This document shows positions 63,824 through 64,000 of a DNA stretch of 64,000 nucleotides, piece by piece. Within the stretch, counting starts at the first letter, position 1. Each line of letters starts with the position of its first letter. The DNA is from Strongylocentrotus droebachiensis (taxonomy: Eukaryota; Echinodermata; Echinoidea; Camarodonta; Strongylocentrotidae): contig JAVYIG010000888.1 of assembly GCA_035222895.1 (NCBI GenBank), forward strand, positions 1-64,000, written 5' to 3'. The notes below the pieces were generated by a model. It was given only the letters and a program-made list of their open reading frames with translations, was not told the DNA's origin and did not search any database. A program made the translations under genes and the position numbers.

Positions 63824-64000
63824 GTATGAACAGTGCACAGTCATGTCCGTAAACAAAAGAGCGCAATGATGTCGATGGTTCCTTATGATTTGTGATTATA
63901 TACGACACATGCCCCGGCGACAATTACTCCATGGTCAAATCCTACTTTAACCGAATTCGTTAATTCAACCCTGGCCCTAAACCTGACCATTAACCTAACG
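59085..64000. repeat. Right arm of the inverted duplication (runs off window)
   Basis: Reverse complement of the left arm. The last bases (..CTGACCATTAACCTAACG) pair with 49968 onward, so the arm continues beyond the window. It lacks the insertions at 51162-52174 and 54979-55253 and has its own at ~60411-61095. Confidence 0.9.
60411..61095. mobile_element. Right-arm-specific insertion (~685 bp)
   Basis: Left-arm DNA runs directly from AAAGATATA to CGTCACTATCTG. Here ~685 bp separates GAGATATA from CGTCACTGTCTG. Inside are CGATATTCGGGCAGCTCGCTG, TATATCGTCATGATTCGGTC and GTTGAAAAACGCTGATCTAG. No clear termini or ORF, so class is unknown. A left-arm deletion would look the same. Confidence 0.6.

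Overview
This is metazoan genomic DNA: AT-rich, intron-rich, with many non-autonomous transposons and simple repeats. Three things point to a marine deuterostome invertebrate, most plausibly an echinoderm: tandem single-domain phospholipase B genes, an intronless class A GPCR, and long runs of one-exon-per-module EGF repeats ending in a CUB-like module (a fibropellin-like design). The species is an inference. I assembled spliced genes by reading splice sites and checking phase. All exon boundaries are predictions.

Region 1 (2.1-35.1 kb, minus strand) holds two complete tandem phospholipase B / SGNH (GDSL-type) lipase genes. Each has 14 exons with the same intron positions and phases: PLB-A (446 aa, 16676 to 2082) and PLB-B (448 aa, 35065 to 19291). 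Both encode a signal peptide, the catalytic Ser, Asn and Asp/His blocks, and a hydrophobic C-terminus suggesting a membrane-attached or GPI-anchored ectoenzyme. A 1.6 kb non-coding segment downstream of each gene is duplicated and looks far more alike than the genes do. PLB introns carry TIR elements, a tRNA-derived SINE pair and a CR1/L2-like reverse-transcriptase fragment.

Region 2 (35.1-44.1 kb) is mostly non-coding. It holds a SINE copy, a ~175 bp tandem repeat and one intact intronless rhodopsin-family GPCR (39093-40184, plus strand).

Region 3 (44.1-64 kb) is a large head-to-head inverted duplication of an EGF-repeat gene. The arms are at least 49968-55845 (minus gene) and 59085-64000 (plus gene), around a ~3.2 kb spacer. 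The plus-strand copy has intact EGF exons, including three (or four) upstream exons in the spacer, and runs off the window. The minus-strand copy lacks those upstream exons. It carries a nonsense codon, an 8-bp insertion and a transposon in its first exon, a second nonsense codon in another EGF exon and a lost splice donor; its 3' exons, ending in a cysteine-free CUB-like module, remain open. The arms act as natural empty-site controls: several transposon insertions sit in only one arm. I found no CRISPR, operon or rRNA/tRNA features; the window is eukaryotic throughout.
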